This document shows positions 9,555 through 17,799 of a stretch of DNA of 28,716 bases, in pieces. The number at the start of each line of letters is the position of its first letter. Position 1 is the first letter of the stretch. The notes under the pieces are model-generated. The model did no database searches and was not told the DNA's origin. It was given only the letters and a program-made list of their open reading frames with translations. The position numbers and the translations under genes are program-made. Source of the DNA: Oscillospiraceae bacterium (GTDB lineage: Bacteria > Bacillota_A > Clostridia > Oscillospirales > Ruminococcaceae); contig JAFWUX010000217.1 in assembly GCA_017523995.1 (NCBI GenBank), positions 1 through 28,716 on the forward strand. Direction: 5' to 3'.

Positions 9555-12500
9555 TTATTGGAACGAGCCGCTCAGCGAGATATTGCCTTCTGCGGTGACG
9601 ATTGAAACCATGATCTTCATTTCGCCTTTTTCATCCGTTGAAAGCTGCACGGTGCCGCTCTGCATGCCGGAGCCCTTCCATTCCATTTCGGTATCGACAT
9701 CCAGCTGCTCGATCACGCTTTTGTAATATGCGCGGAACGAATCGGGCGAGCAGGATGTGATCTCCGCCGTCCAGTTGTGCGGATCATCTTCATCCTTGAT
9801 TCTGCCGGTCACCGTAAAGCCGGAATACTCCGATTTGCCGTAACCGATCGTATGTGTGACATCGACTTCGCCGCCGTCAAACGGATTGCCCTCGCCTCCC
9901 GAAGGCGGCTGATAATCGTTATCCGGTTCCTCCGGCTTCGTTTCGTGAAAATACGGCTCGAATGTGAATTGGAAGCTGCCGTTCATCTGCATCTTGAAGG
10001 TTGCCTGCGAGGAGACACTGACATTGCCGAATTTTCCGCTGCAATGCATTGTTTTTTCAATCTCCGCCTCGCCGAGCTCCGCTTCATAGGGATTGGACTG
10101 CGCAAGTCTGCATTCTGCAAATTCGCCGCCCTTGTCGATCATTTCGCAGACAGTCAGCCGCAGCTTATTCTGTGTATCGAGATGCAGCGGCAGCAGCGAG
10201 AACGGAATCACAATCTCTTTGTCCCATTTGTCAAACGCAACCGGAACCGTGTATTCATCCGTTCCGTCAATGCTGCAGATGATCAGGAACCGGTCGGTTT
10301 TCCCCGCCTGCGAGGCATTCGAGGGCGACGTCTGCAGCTTGACGGTCAGCGTTTCCTTTTCGCGGTCAAGCTCGACCTCCGGCGTATCCGGCGCAGGGAT
10401 ATAGCAGATCGTATACGCCGATGCACCGACAGCACCGGAGCCCTGCAGCTCGCGGTAATACATCATCGGACCCGCAGCGGTGACCGCCGTGCCGTTCTTT
10501 GTATCCTGCCCCTTTTGCTTTGCATTTGCTGCCGGAATCAGGAACTTATGCTCCGGCTGCTGTTCGCCGAAATCCGGAGCGGGAACCAGCAGCACCGACC
10601 ATGCCCTGTCGCCCGCGCCCTCAATGCCGACCAGCGTGCACGCCATATTCTTCACGGGAACCGCACTCTGCACCGTCGGGTTTTCCGCATTCATTTTATG
10701 CTTTTTCATCAGCGAAGGGAATCGGTTGTTCGTGTCCTTTGTCAGATTGTAATTATCCGCTGCGCAGCCGAGCGCAATGGCTTCGGTCGCGCGCTGCTTC
10801 TGGAAATGCGCCCAGTAAACATTCAGGACATCATCGGGCTTTCCGCTTTCCGTCTGAAATTCGGCAAATCCGCAGATATGGCTGAGCATGGCGGAGATTG
10901 TCCCGTATTTCTTATAAGCGCAGATCATGTCCCAGCCCTTGTACTCCTTCTTATGGATGCTCTCAATATACATGAGGAACCGCGCCAGCGCATAGCCGGA
11001 CTGCGTCTGTAAACTATGGTTTGCTTCGGTCAGCATCGCGGAGACCTCATCCGCCGGATAGCCGAAGGTCTCGTAGGAATCGCCTGTATCCAGCACATGG
11101 TTCGCGATATAGCCGCAATCCTTGTAATACTGCGCGCTGTGACATTCAACTGCAATGGCGCTCATTTCAAAGAATTTGACATTGGCTTCATATTTTCCGG
11201 CAAGCTTTGTCGCCTGAATCAGGTGGAACATTTCATGCGTCAGCGTTGTCAGGAGCTGATCGGCAATCGCTGCCGGAACAGCGGAATCATAGAGCTCAGA
11301 ATAGGCTGTGTCCTTCGGGATATGCGTATTGTCCTTCTGCGGTGTCCGCCTGACGAGCATATAGTTTCTGAGAATATAGTTTGTAGCTGCCTCGCCCAGA
11401 TTATCAACGGTCTCGCTGAAAATGATATCCGGCTTTTTGAGCTTCGGGCATCTCTCGTGCAGATAGAGATAATCCAAGGCAATTTCACACTGCCGTGCAA
11501 GCAGCACAACATCAGAAGGATGTCCGTTCTCCAGCGCACGCAGCTCCTGATATTCTGCATCGGCAGAAAGAATCTCATTCTTTTTCTGCGCAGCAATCCG
11601 GTTGACCTCGCGTGCGTAGTTCATGAACAGTCCGGCAATTCCGCCCCATGCATCGCCGACCTTTGCTTCTGCAAATTCTCTTGCCTTCTGCGTTGCATCG
11701 CATTCGATTTCATTCAGGCGCTTTTTCCGCGCCGCTTTTGCATTTTCCGGCTCATTGTCATGATAATAGATTTTGAAGCGACCGGTCTCATAGCAGCCTG
11801 CACAGCCGTTCTGGGATTCAATCCATTTCGAGTATTCAGCCCCGCTGACAATCGCGCCGAGGGCGACAACAACAATCGCCGTATCTATGCACAAAGACAG
11901 CAGCGTGATGCTGTTCTGATCGCTCATCCATTTCAGCGTTGTGCCCTCGATCTCAATCGGATATTCCTCAGCGGTGCCGTCATCGGCAATGCGCAGCAGG
12001 TGCAGATCGCCGTACATTTCAGCCGGAAGCTCTGTCTGCGAAAGATCATAGCTGCAGGCATAGCACCCCGGCAGATGCGCATCCGGTTCCAGTCCGGCAT
12101 CCACATGCCATGCATCCAGCAGCAGCCCGCCCGCCTCTGCACAAGCCTGATCGAATTTCTCCGCCTCATCGTCCGCAAGCTCACTGAACCGCAGCTGACC
12201 GTCATATTCCAGCGCATTCTCCGGCACACTGACCGTCAGTCCGGTGATCGGTTCCTCTGTATATGCAGCACTGTCGCCTTCCGGTTTGAAGATCCATGCG
12301 ATCTCTCCGGCATCCGGCAGCGTCAGTTCAGAATCCTCTCCGAAATCCGCACTTTTCGGCGGCACGGGATCCTGCGTTCCCTGCGCCTGCAGCACAAGCT
12401 TCATCAGCTTTCTGGCATCCTGCATATCAATCAGCCCGTCCAGATTCAGATCCGCAGCGGAAACGCCCTTCGCGCTGAGATTCAGATTTCCCTCCTCCGC

Positions 12501-13676
12501 AAGATACCGCAGCAGCAGGACAAGATCCGCAGCCGAGCATCTGCCGTCCTGATTGAGGTCGCCGTAAAGCAGCTCCGGATTGAAAACCGCAGTCGGAACG
12601 GTCAGTTCCGTAGTCACCGTTTTTGCGGTTGTGATCAGGGCTGTTGTCTGCGCAGATGTTCCCGCAGCTTTGGTCGCGGAGACCGTTGTCAGGGTTGTCA
12701 CCGGCTTTGTCGATGCCGCCGCGGTCACGGTTGTCACCGGTTTTGCGGTTGTCACGGGTTTCGCGGTGGATGTCGTACCGGAAGTGACCGAGGTCACGGC
12801 AGTTGTTTCGGTTTTGCTTTCGCCGGCATGCAGCACATGCACCTCATTGACCGCAATCGTATCCGGAGAATGCCCGCTGACCGGACACGGCACGCCGTTG
12901 ACAAACAGCTTGACATCGTCCGCGAACACATAGCCGTAGTTTGCCTTGACGCAGATATCATAGTGATACTGCCCGTTCGCCGCAAACGCGGTCAGACGGT
13001 TTGCATCGGTCAGCCCGAGCGCCTGATTGACCTCCGCATTGCTCGTGATAAAGCGCGTGTCATCCAGCGCATCGACCCAGCGCTCATAGTACACCGAAAC
13101 AAGCGACGGGTCCGCCGGATGTGCCGTAAAGCGCGGTGCCTCCCCTGCGGAGAAATCGAGCGCCGCATCGAGAATATAGACCTCCGAAAGCGCCTGCGCA
13201 TCCGGCGCAAGCGGCACAACCTGCGGGATGAAATCGCAGTAGAGGATCAGCGTTTCGCCGTCATCCTGTATGTCTGCGGTATAGCGCGCGCTGTCGATCG
13301 GTTCGCCGTCATAGCAGAGATCAAAGTCCTCGGCAAAATAGCAGCCCTCATCGGCACGCAGCGCGATCAGATAGCAGTAGGGCTCCCCGACCGGCGCATC
13401 CGGCACAGGATTGTTCTCGTTTCTTGACGTATGAATGCGCATATCGGAGACACAGCCCCAGCCCTCATTGATGATGCCTGCATGCATCAGCGCATCGCCG
13501 AGCAGATACGCCGTGTAATCCGGCACCTCCCCGACGGTCAGCGCCGTGCTGACATTTGCAAATTCGACGATGCCGATCGGCTGCCGCGATTCGGCAAACG
13601 CGGGCTGCACAGCCGCTTCTGCGGCAAACATCAGAGCAATGCCCGCCGACAAAACAGAACGGAATCTTCGCAGCAT
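9555..13676 (-). CDS. Large secreted dockerin protein with putative gluzincin-type metallopeptidase domain
   Basis: 1373 residues. Signal peptide about 1-29. Two related ~120-residue modules follow (about 30-275), each ending in a motif like Y-x-x-G-Y/C-x-F-A-x-D. Then come a Thr/Val-rich linker (about 285-360) and an internal dockerin (about 371-431) with Ca loops DLNQDGRCSAAD and DLNLDGLIDMQD. A hydrophobic stretch lies at about 592-613. The peptidase-like region has H814-E815-x-x-H818 in HEMFHLIQ followed by FFEMSAIAVE, where E837 suits the third zinc ligand (the HExxHxxQ...ExxAxxxE arrangement of several secreted gluzincins). The C-terminal ~400 residues are beta-rich and unassigned. ATG 13676 is preferred because AGAAGGGG lies at good distance; an in-frame GTG at 13685 is too close. 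Peptidase activity is inferred from motifs only. Confidence 0.82.
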   Translation of the reverse strand: MLRRFRSVLSAGIALMFAAEAAVQPAFAESRQPIGIVEFANVSTALTVGEVPDYTAYLLGDALMHAGIINEGWGCVSDMRIHTSRNENNPVPDAPVGEPYCYLIALRADEGCYFAEDFDLCYDGEPIDSARYTADIQDDGETLILYCDFIPQVVPLAPDAQALSEVYILDAALDFSAGEAPRFTAHPADPSLVSVYYERWVDALDDTRFITSNAEVNQALGLTDANRLTAFAANGQYHYDICVKANYGYVFADDVKLFVNGVPCPVSGHSPDTIAVNEVHVLHAGESKTETTAVTSVTSGTTSTAKPVTTAKPVTTVTAAASTKPVTTLTTVSATKAAGTSAQTTALITTAKTVTTELTVPTAVFNPELLYGDLNQDGRCSAADLVLLLRYLAEEGNLNLSAKGVSAADLNLDGLIDMQDARKLMKLVLQAQGTQDPVPPKSADFGEDSELTLPDAGEIAWIFKPEGDSAAYTEEPITGLTVSVPENALEYDGQLRFSELADDEAEKFDQACAEAGGLLLDAWHVDAGLEPDAHLPGCYACSYDLSQTELPAEMYGDLHLLRIADDGTAEEYPIEIEGTTLKWMSDQNSITLLSLCIDTAIVVVALGAIVSGAEYSKWIESQNGCAGCYETGRFKIYYHDNEPENAKAARKKRLNEIECDATQKAREFAEAKVGDAWGGIAGLFMNYAREVNRIAAQKKNEILSADAEYQELRALENGHPSDVVLLARQCEIALDYLYLHERCPKLKKPDIIFSETVDNLGEAATNYILRNYMLVRRTPQKDNTHIPKDTAYSELYDSAVPAAIADQLLTTLTHEMFHLIQATKLAGKYEANVKFFEMSAIAVECHSAQYYKDCGYIANHVLDTGDSYETFGYPADEVSAMLTEANHSLQTQSGYALARFLMYIESIHKKEYKGWDMICAYKKYGTISAMLSHICGFAEFQTESGKPDDVLNVYWAHFQKQRATEAIALGCAADNYNLTKDTNNRFPSLMKKHKMNAENPTVQSAVPVKNMACTLVGIEGAGDRAWSVLLVPAPDFGEQQPEHKFLIPAANAKQKGQDTKNGTAVTAAGPMMYYRELQGSGAVGASAYTICYIPAPDTPEVELDREKETLTVKLQTSPSNASQAGKTDRFLIICSIDGTDEYTVPVAFDKWDKEIVIPFSLLPLHLDTQNKLRLTVCEMIDKGGEFAECRLAQSNPYEAELGEAEIEKTMHCSGKFGNVSVSSQATFKMQMNGSFQFTFEPYFHETKPEEPDNDYQPPSGGEGNPFDGGEVDVTHTIGYGKSEYSGFTVTGRIKDEDDPHNWTAEITSCSPDSFRAYYKSVIEQLDVDTEMEWKGSGMQSGTVQLSTDEKGEMKIMVSIVTAEGNISLSGSFQ

Positions 13677-13731
13677 TGAAATCACCCCTTCTCACAACCT
13701 GTATCCCTGTCCGCCAATGAATTATAGTTTT

Positions 13732-13760
13732 ATTTTAACAGAAACCGGCGTGATTGTCAA
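13732..13760 (-). promoter_or_regulatory. Consensus sigmaA promoter of the dockerin peptidase gene
   Basis: On the minus strand, perfect TTGACA (13760-13755), a 17-bp spacer and TAAAAT (13737-13732), with an extended TGT before the -10. Leader about 50 nt. Confidence 0.8.
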
Positions 13761-13840
13761 TACATTTTCAACAATTTCACATGTGCAATTGTGGAAAAAT
13801 CCGGCGCGTTCAGCGGCATTCCGTTATGCGTTCTGCCGAA

Positions 13841-13871
13841 TTTACATTTTGTTTACCTCATGATGAATACT
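13841..13871 (+). promoter_or_regulatory. Putative response-regulator site A with -10-like box
   Basis: Direct repeat TTTACA (13841-13846) and TTTACC (13852-13857), 11 bp apart start to start, followed by AATACT at 13866-13871. The same layout with nearly the same bases recurs at 17710-17740. Half-sites spaced 11 bp (one helical turn) and overlapping the -35 region are typical of OmpR-type activators. A second, conventional promoter lies downstream. Binding by the neighbouring regulator is inferred. Confidence 0.65.
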
Positions 13872-13907
13872 TGATGTATCTCCGTATAGTATCATAACCA
13901 TAGTAAA

Positions 13908-13936
13908 TTGCAATTTCCGGATATATGTGATATACT
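13908..13936 (+). promoter_or_regulatory. SigmaA promoter of the 13957 lipoprotein gene
   Basis: TTGCAA (13908-13913), a 17-bp spacer and TATACT (13931-13936), with an extended TGA before the -10. The -10 ends 20 bp before the ATG, so the leader would be short (about 14 nt) and include the ribosome binding site. Confidence 0.7.
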
Positions 13937-13956
13937 AAAGAAAAGGAGCATTTGTC

Positions 13957-15501
13957 ATGAATAAAAAACGAATGACTGTTCTTGCACTCGCGCTGCTTCT
14001 CCTGACTGGCTGCGCAGAGAATCCGGATTCGGATATCATCATCCACAAGGATATGGAAAAGCTGATCGACGAGGCACAGCAGACAGACGAAAGCAAGGCA
14101 GAGGTCGCAGATTTTCAGCAGTTCGATCACTACACCGCCGAGCTCGAAAATGAGGCGCTCCATGTGACGGTTCATGCAGATGCCGATGTGGATATTCCGC
14201 AGACGGACAAGCTCTCGGTTTTCCGCGTCAAACAGCACACCTTCACGAATGCGGATATTGAACCGTTCCGGCAGGCGTTCTTCGGGGATGCGCAGCTTTA
14301 TGACGGCATTCTCATGTCGCAGGAAACGAAATCCGATCTGGAACCGCAGATCGCAAATGCGCGGGCACGGCTCGATGAGGTAACTGCCCTTGAGCCGAAA
14401 ACCGACGGTGAAGCGCGTGACCGCGAAACGATGATGCAGGAATATCAGCGCTCGCTGGATGCTTTACAGGAAAGATATGAAAACGCGCCCTTTGAAGCGT
14501 CGCTTGTCCCCACGAACGGCAAGCTGCAGAATGTCGCAGAAAAGCTCGCGTCCGGCGAGAATCAGACATACTGGAAATGGCTCTCCGGTCTGGAATCCGA
14601 GGAAGTTGTCGAAATGCGCACCGCCGACAATCACGCATCGCTCTTTGTCTCGAACAATCCCGACCGCGGCAACTGTCTCTGTTATTCCGCATCGCCGGTC
14701 GGAACGGAGTTCATGACGATCCTCGGCACCATGTACAGGCATGATCTCCGCAATGCAAAAAAGAAACCGAACTCGGATATTCTGCTGCTGGACGGCGGTC
14801 TCGATCCGGCAACCAAGCTCACGCCGATCCCGAATGACAGCGCGGAGCTTTCGCAGGAAGAAGCGCAGAAACAGGCAGACGAGTTTCTGCAAAAGGTCGG
14901 GCTCGGGGATTTTGCATTCAGCGAGGGCGGCAAGTATCAGGTCTACCTCGATCTCCGGACAAAGGACGGAAACCATTATAAACAGACCTGCTATGTGCTG
15001 CACTATTACCGCAGCTTTGACGGCGTGATGCTCGATCAGGCAAGCGGCATGAAATTTGCGGAAGACTGGGAGGGCGGCAGCTACCGCAAGCAGGAATGGG
15101 GCGGCGAAGCGATCGAATTCATGATCAATGATGCAGGCATTGTCGGATTCAGCTGGAATGCGCCGCTCGAAATCATGGAAACCGTGGTCGATCATGCTTC
15201 ATTGCAGCCGTTTGAGCAGGTTCGCGACACCTTTGAGAAGATGATGCCGATGACCGGCGCGAGCAATGATCCGGAAAATCTCGGCAAGGAGATCAATATC
15301 GACCGCGTGACACTGACCTACTCGCGCATCAGCGAAAAGGACAGCTTTGATACGGGACTTGTGGTACCGGTATGGGGATTCCGCGGCACCAGTAAGGATT
15401 TTCTTGTTTCCGAGGGCTATCCGATGAATCCGACCTATTCCACGCAAATGGCAATCAATGCAATTGACGGCTCGGTGATTGACAGCATATTGGGATATTG
15501 A
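13957..15501 (+). CDS. Large lipoprotein of unknown function, resembling DUF6034
   Basis: 514 residues. Lipoprotein signal with lipobox LTGC (lipidated C19) and ATG 13957 placed after AAAGGAG. The mature protein starts with a Glu/Asp-rich helical region, has an E/R/Q-rich coiled-coil-like stretch at about 125-165, then a mixed alpha/beta region with several acidic strands and a C-terminal part ending in AINAIDGSVIDSI, a PepSY/YycI-like ending. No enzyme motif was recognised. It lies directly before the two-component genes and carries site A, the conserved direct repeat also found before the ABC operon. This suggests it belongs to the same regulon, perhaps as an extracytoplasmic accessory or sensor partner. 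The DUF6034 assignment is from memory of the family and moderate in confidence. Confidence 0.8.
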   Translation: MNKKRMTVLALALLLLTGCAENPDSDIIIHKDMEKLIDEAQQTDESKAEVADFQQFDHYTAELENEALHVTVHADADVDIPQTDKLSVFRVKQHTFTNADIEPFRQAFFGDAQLYDGILMSQETKSDLEPQIANARARLDEVTALEPKTDGEARDRETMMQEYQRSLDALQERYENAPFEASLVPTNGKLQNVAEKLASGENQTYWKWLSGLESEEVVEMRTADNHASLFVSNNPDRGNCLCYSASPVGTEFMTILGTMYRHDLRNAKKKPNSDILLLDGGLDPATKLTPIPNDSAELSQEEAQKQADEFLQKVGLGDFAFSEGGKYQVYLDLRTKDGNHYKQTCYVLHYYRSFDGVMLDQASGMKFAEDWEGGSYRKQEWGGEAIEFMINDAGIVGFSWNAPLEIMETVVDHASLQPFEQVRDTFEKMMPMTGASNDPENLGKEINIDRVTLTYSRISEKDSFDTGLVVPVWGFRGTSKDFLVSEGYPMNPTYSTQMAINAIDGSVIDSILGY

Positions 15502-15536
15502 CCGCGCGGTACACCCAAGCAGATATTCTGCCCATT

Positions 15537-15565
15537 TTGCGGCACAACCCACAAGCACATATTTA
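15537..15565 (+). promoter_or_regulatory. Tentative promoter of the two-component genes
   Basis: TTGCGG (15537-15542), a 17-bp spacer and TATTTA (15560-15565). The -10 is poor, and read-through from the lipoprotein gene is equally possible because I see no strong terminator after 15501. Confidence 0.3.
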
Positions 15566-15587
15566 CCCACTATTCAAAAAGCGGGGT

Positions 15588-15631
15588 CTGGGGACAATGT
15601 CCCCAGCAGGGGTTTGGGGACAGCGTCCCCA
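15588..15631. repeat. Pair of GGGGAC palindromes in the leader of the regulator gene
   Basis: Two perfect hairpins in tandem: CTGGGGAC-AAT-GTCCCCAG (15588-15606) and TGGGGAC-AGC-GTCCCCA (15615-15631). Both have 3-nt loops, as in the palindromes at 5499-5811, but the stem sequence differs. No T-run follows. They look like extragenic palindromic elements lying 39 bp before the regulator start. Confidence 0.75.
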
Positions 15632-15669
15632 TTCAAAATCCATCGGAGATACCTCTAAAAGGAGGCGCT

Positions 15670-16335
15670 ATGTCAAAACGAATTCTGATTGCGGAGGATG
15701 ATGCCGCAATCGCGCGGCTGATCGCGATGAATCTGAAAGCGGCGGGCATGGAGCCGGTTCTCTTTCCGGACGGCGAAGCAGCGGCGATGTCTCTGCCCGC
15801 CGATCACCGCTACGATCTTGCAATCCTTGATATCATGATGCCGAAAAAGGACGGTTTTGCGCTTTTTGAGGACATCAAGCCCTACGGCATTCCGGTCATC
15901 TTCCTGACCGCAAAGGACGATCTCGATTCCAAGATCACCGGCTTGCAGGACGGCGCAGAGGATTACATCGTCAAGCCCTTTGAGATGCTCGAGCTGCTCG
16001 TGCGCATGGAAAAGATCATGAACCGGACACAAAAGCCCGCAGACACGCTGCAAGTCTGCGGGCTGTCGGTGCGTCTGGACGAACACCGCGTCCTGCGCGG
16101 CGAACAGGAGATCCCGCTGAAGCCGATGGAATTTGAGCTGCTCGTCACACTGGCAAAGCACAAGAACACGGCAATCTCGCGCGAGGATCTGCTGGCAATG
16201 GTCTGGGGCGTCAATTATCTCGGCGAAACGCGCACGGTTGATGTCCACATCGGGCAGCTCCGCAAAAAGCTCGGGCTGCAAAAGCAGATCGTCACCGTCC
16301 CGAAAATCGGCTACCGTCTGGAGGAGAATCCATGA
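15670..16335 (+). CDS. OmpR/PhoB-family response regulator
   Basis: Cytoplasmic transcription factor of 221 residues. The receiver domain (about 1-115) has the acidic pair near 10-11, phospho-acceptor D54 in LDIMMP, T80 in FLTAKDD and K102 in IVKPFEM. The C-terminal winged helix (about 128-220) ends with TVDVHIGQLRKKL and the GYRLEE wing. Start ATG 15670 follows AAAGGAGG. It overlaps the kinase gene by 4 bases (ATGA), so the pair is translationally coupled. OmpR-type regulators bind direct repeats spaced about 10-11 bp, which fits the elements at 13841 and 17710. Confidence 0.97.
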   Translation: MSKRILIAEDDAAIARLIAMNLKAAGMEPVLFPDGEAAAMSLPADHRYDLAILDIMMPKKDGFALFEDIKPYGIPVIFLTAKDDLDSKITGLQDGAEDYIVKPFEMLELLVRMEKIMNRTQKPADTLQVCGLSVRLDEHRVLRGEQEIPLKPMEFELLVTLAKHKNTAISREDLLAMVWGVNYLGETRTVDVHIGQLRKKLGLQKQIVTVPKIGYRLEENP

Positions 16336-17699
16336 AACTCCGCACAAAAATCACCGCGGCAGCAGCGCTTGTCATCCTGATTGCAGCGGCGGTCAGCGAC
16401 GGCGTAATCTGGAGCATCTGCCGCCGCTCGATGCTCGGCGAAGCGGAGCAGACCGTCTTCGGGCAGACGGTGATGCTGCAGTCAAAATATGAGGAATTCC
16501 AGATGCATTATCAGAGCAGCCTGCACGATGCGGAACGGCGGTTTTTCTTCAAACAGTACGGCAGCGATTATGTGATCTGTCTGCGCGGCGAACAGGAAAT
16601 TTTCAATCAGACCGTTCTCACGCCGGAAGACCTGCAGAATGTGAAGCTCAGCAATCCGCGATACGGACAGCCCGCCGCAGTCGGGGAACTGCAGATTCGC
16701 GGGCACAGGCTGCTGATCACCAAAATAGAGCAGCCGGACGCGCTCAAAATATATGTTGTGCATGATCTCGCGGATGTCACGCGCCGTCTGCGGCGGCTCG
16801 CGCTCGGGATGCTCGGGGTACTGCTCGGCGTCGGGATTCCGGCGGTGATCGCGCTGCATCTGCTGCTGCGCCGGACAATGAAGCCGCTCGGCGTGCTCTC
16901 GGACAGCGCCAGACAGATCGCGGCAGGCGCATATGAACAGCGCGCCGCAGTCAGCAGCCGGGATGAGATCGGGGAGCTTGCTGCGGATTTCAACAAAATG
17001 GCGGATGCCGTGCAGGAGAAGATCGCCGCGCTCACGGATTCCGAAGCGCGGAAAACGATGTTCATGGCAGATTTTTCCCACGAGCTGAAAACGCCGCTGA
17101 CCGCAATCTCCGGCTATGCGCAGACGCTCCGCACCGTGAAGCTCTCCGGGGAGGACAAAGCAGAAGCGCTCGGGTATATCTATTCGGAGAGCCGCCGCCT
17201 TGACCGTCTCGCAAAGAAAATGATGCGGCTGATGCAGCTTGACCGCACGGTCTCCCTGCAAATGACGGAGATCGACTGTGCAAAGCTGCTCGATGCCGTC
17301 ACTGCAACCTGCAAGCCCACCGCAGAACAGCACGGAATCCTGCTGCGGATTGAACACTGCGAAGGAACCGTCACCGGCGATTTTGATCTGCTGCACGATG
17401 CACTCTGCAACCTGACGGAGAACGCGCTCAAGGCAAGCACCGCCGGACAGACCGTCACGCTCCGTGCAGAAAGCGGCAGCATCACCGTCAAAGACGAGGG
17501 CTGCGGCATTCCGGCGGAGAAGATCAAAAACCTGACCGAGCCGTTTTACACGGTCGATCCGTCACGCAGCCGGAGCACAGGCGGTGCAGGGCTCGGGCTG
17601 TCGATTGTGAAGCAGATCATGCAGCTTCACGGCGCCGGAATGACAATCGAAAGCGCAGTCGGCAAAGGCACGGAAATCCGGCTGCAGTTCCCGTCATAA
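16332..17699 (+). CDS. Sensor histidine kinase
   Basis: Membrane sensor of 455 residues and partner of the regulator just upstream. First TM helix about 7-27, extracytoplasmic sensor about 30-150, second TM about 157-180, HAMP (about 181-235), dimerisation/phosphoacceptor domain with H250 in FSHELKTPLT, then the ATPase domain with N box LCNLTENALKA, G1 DEGCGIP, F box EPFYTVD and G2 GGAGLGLSI. All catalytic motifs are intact. The ~120-residue sensor domain has no recognised ligand motif. It lies next to an ABC system, as in envelope-stress sensing modules, but lacks the short-loop intramembrane design of BceS-type kinases. Confidence 0.96.
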   Translation: MKLRTKITAAAALVILIAAAVSDGVIWSICRRSMLGEAEQTVFGQTVMLQSKYEEFQMHYQSSLHDAERRFFFKQYGSDYVICLRGEQEIFNQTVLTPEDLQNVKLSNPRYGQPAAVGELQIRGHRLLITKIEQPDALKIYVVHDLADVTRRLRRLALGMLGVLLGVGIPAVIALHLLLRRTMKPLGVLSDSARQIAAGAYEQRAAVSSRDEIGELAADFNKMADAVQEKIAALTDSEARKTMFMADFSHELKTPLTAISGYAQTLRTVKLSGEDKAEALGYIYSESRRLDRLAKKMMRLMQLDRTVSLQMTEIDCAKLLDAVTATCKPTAEQHGILLRIEHCEGTVTGDFDLLHDALCNLTENALKASTAGQTVTLRAESGSITVKDEGCGIPAEKIKNLTEPFYTVDPSRSRSTGGAGLGLSIVKQIMQLHGAGMTIESAVGKGTEIRLQFPS

Positions 17700-17709
17700 C
17701 CCGCATCAA

Positions 17710-17740
17710 TTTACAACTTGTTTACACCGCGCTGAATACT
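17710..17740 (+). promoter_or_regulatory. Putative response-regulator site B with -10-like box
   Basis: Perfect direct repeat TTTACA (17710-17715) and TTTACA (17721-17726), 11 bp apart, followed by AATACT (17735-17740), exactly 25 bp from the first repeat as in site A. The context TTGTTTAC and TGAATACT-GATG is also shared. It lies between the kinase stop and the ABC operon. Confidence 0.7.
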
Positions 17741-17751
17741 CGATGAACAAG

Positions 17752-17786
17752 AATCTGCTATCATTATGGTAGCAGATTTTTGTTTT
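17752..17786 (+). terminator. Strong intrinsic terminator or attenuator before the ABC operon
   Basis: AATCTGCTATCA (17752-17763) pairs with TGGTAGCAGATT (17767-17778): 12 bp, one wobble, TTA loop, then TTTTGTTTT. It stops just before the GGGAGG of the first ABC gene. It can end kinase transcripts. However, it is also only a few bases downstream of the start predicted from site B, so it could attenuate the ABC operon. Confidence 0.85.
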
Positions 17787-17799
17787 GGGAGGTGCATGC

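Noticed and set aside
11016..13427. 803-codon plus-strand open frame opposite the dockerin peptidase gene (and a 411-codon one at 9777-11012)
   Set aside because: They mirror codon structure of the real minus-strand gene, which has signal peptide, dockerin, HExxH, promoter and Shine-Dalgarno. The antisense products are Arg/Ile/Cys-rich with no domain and no ribosome binding site.
17785..17799. TTG start at 17785 for the first ABC gene
   Set aside because: It lies in the terminator T-run and upstream of the GGGAGG that properly serves GTG 17800.
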